DNA from: Promethearchaeota archaeon
GTDB taxonomy: Archaea; Asgardarchaeota; Lokiarchaeia; Sigynarchaeales; SOKP01
Assembly (NCBI GenBank): GCA_030605085.1
Contig: JAUWBH010000157.1
Span: 1-14,544 of the forward strand
DNA: 14,544 nucleotides
Reading direction: 5' to 3'
The translations under genes and the position numbers were made by a program. Within the stretch, counting starts at the first letter, position 1. Each line of letters begins with the position of its first letter. The notes beneath the pieces were generated by a model. It did no database searches, was not told where the DNA came from, and saw nothing but the letters and a program-made list of their open reading frames with translations. Below, one piece after another: positions 14,235-14,544 of this stretch.

Positions 14235-14327
14235 TTATCTCTCTTTCAGTTTCAACCAGTGTCTTATTTTGGCTTCTGTAAAATAATCTGTACAATCAAA
14301 CGGATTCAAAACATCAGTAACAAGTAA
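14235..14327 (-). pseudogene. Minus-strand C-terminal coding remnant
   Basis: Thirty open codons after an in-frame TAA read LLVTDVLNPFDCTDYF, then TEAKIRHWLKLKER, and end at TAA 14235-14237. The sequence is protein-like but has no start codon. It sits just beside the direct repeats. It may be the tail of a gene (possibly a mobile-element gene) whose upstream part is gone. Confidence 0.3.
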
Positions 14328-14450
14328 TTAAACTAAACACCCTTTGAGTAATAAGAGCCTTGATACATTTACTATTTTTTCCAAAAAAATGTAGGGGCAA
14401 CAAAACTTTTTTGTGTAATCGATACCTCTCTTCGCAAACTTTAAAAAAAC

Positions 14451-14487
14451 TTGCGATCAACAATTCTTAAAAGTAAGAATATCGCAA
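14451..14487. other. Bulged hairpin near the window end
   Basis: TTGCGAT (14451-14457) pairs with ATCGCAA (14481-14487), and inside it ATTCTTA (14463-14469) pairs with TAAGAAT (14474-14480). A five-base CAACA bulge lies on one arm and the loop is four bases. A third copy of the CGCAA/TTGCG word lies at about 14432. It could be a structured RNA element, an operator or the subterminal hairpin of a mobile element. The rest of 14328-14544 shows no gene. Confidence 0.45.
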
Positions 14488-14544
14488 AACAAAATTAATT
14501 TGAAAGTAAAGTTACCAGCATAACCAATGAACAACAGAATTGAC

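Noticed and set aside
7157..14465. TTGCGATCAAYAATT shared by the insertion sequence leader and the window end
   Set aside because: A 15-mer with one mismatch is within chance expectation for 14.5 kb, so it does not show a second related element.

Overview
The window is AT-rich and reads as an archaeal contig, most likely from an Asgard archaeon close to Lokiarchaeota. This rests on family resemblance, not on a marker gene. The clues are a 22-residue leucine-rich-repeat protein carrying a C-terminal module that I associate with Lokiarchaeal LRR/small-GTPase proteins, a DUF4332 helix-hairpin-helix domain, several tiny conserved-looking proteins, GAGGTGA-type ribosome binding sites mixed with an apparently leaderless gene, and an archaeal-type DDE insertion sequence. 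No rRNA, tRNA or CRISPR array was seen.

Layout. Bases 1-1322 (+ strand) hold the 3' end of a coiled-coil gene, a 56-residue CxxC/HxxH mini-protein, a second complete coiled-coil gene paralogous to the first, and a four-helix membrane protein. Bases 1387-2892 (- strand) hold a small gene broken by a stop codon, a CG-richer block with a winged-helix-like protein, and a PD-(D/E)XK nuclease-like gene that has lost its end through a frameshift. Bases 2982-9643 (- strand) hold two large proteins. One (about 740 aa) has a duplicated beta-rich domain. The other (729 aa) has a beta-rich front, a hydrophobic hairpin, a coiled coil and DUF4332. They have similar ribosome-binding leaders, and a complete insertion sequence with 39-bp terminal inverted repeats (5599-7448) sits between them. 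Bases 9754-11923 (+ strand mostly) are a gene graveyard: a phospholipase-D-like gene with a damaged 5' end, an orphan C-terminal fragment, a short membrane-anchored surface-protein tail and a frameshifted small gene. Bases 11920-13971 (- strand) hold the LRR protein. The last 540 bases hold coding remnants, an 18-bp direct repeat and a bulged hairpin.

How it may work together. The genes at 9643-2377 run in one direction and could have been one transcription unit (DUF4332/membrane protein, double-domain protein, nuclease-like protein) before the insertion sequence split it. Membrane-hairpin, beta-sandwich and nuclease-like parts together would fit an effector, toxin or defence cassette, but that is inference and no partner is diagnostic. 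The many broken genes, the insertion sequence and the changes in composition mark this as an accessory, rearranging region.
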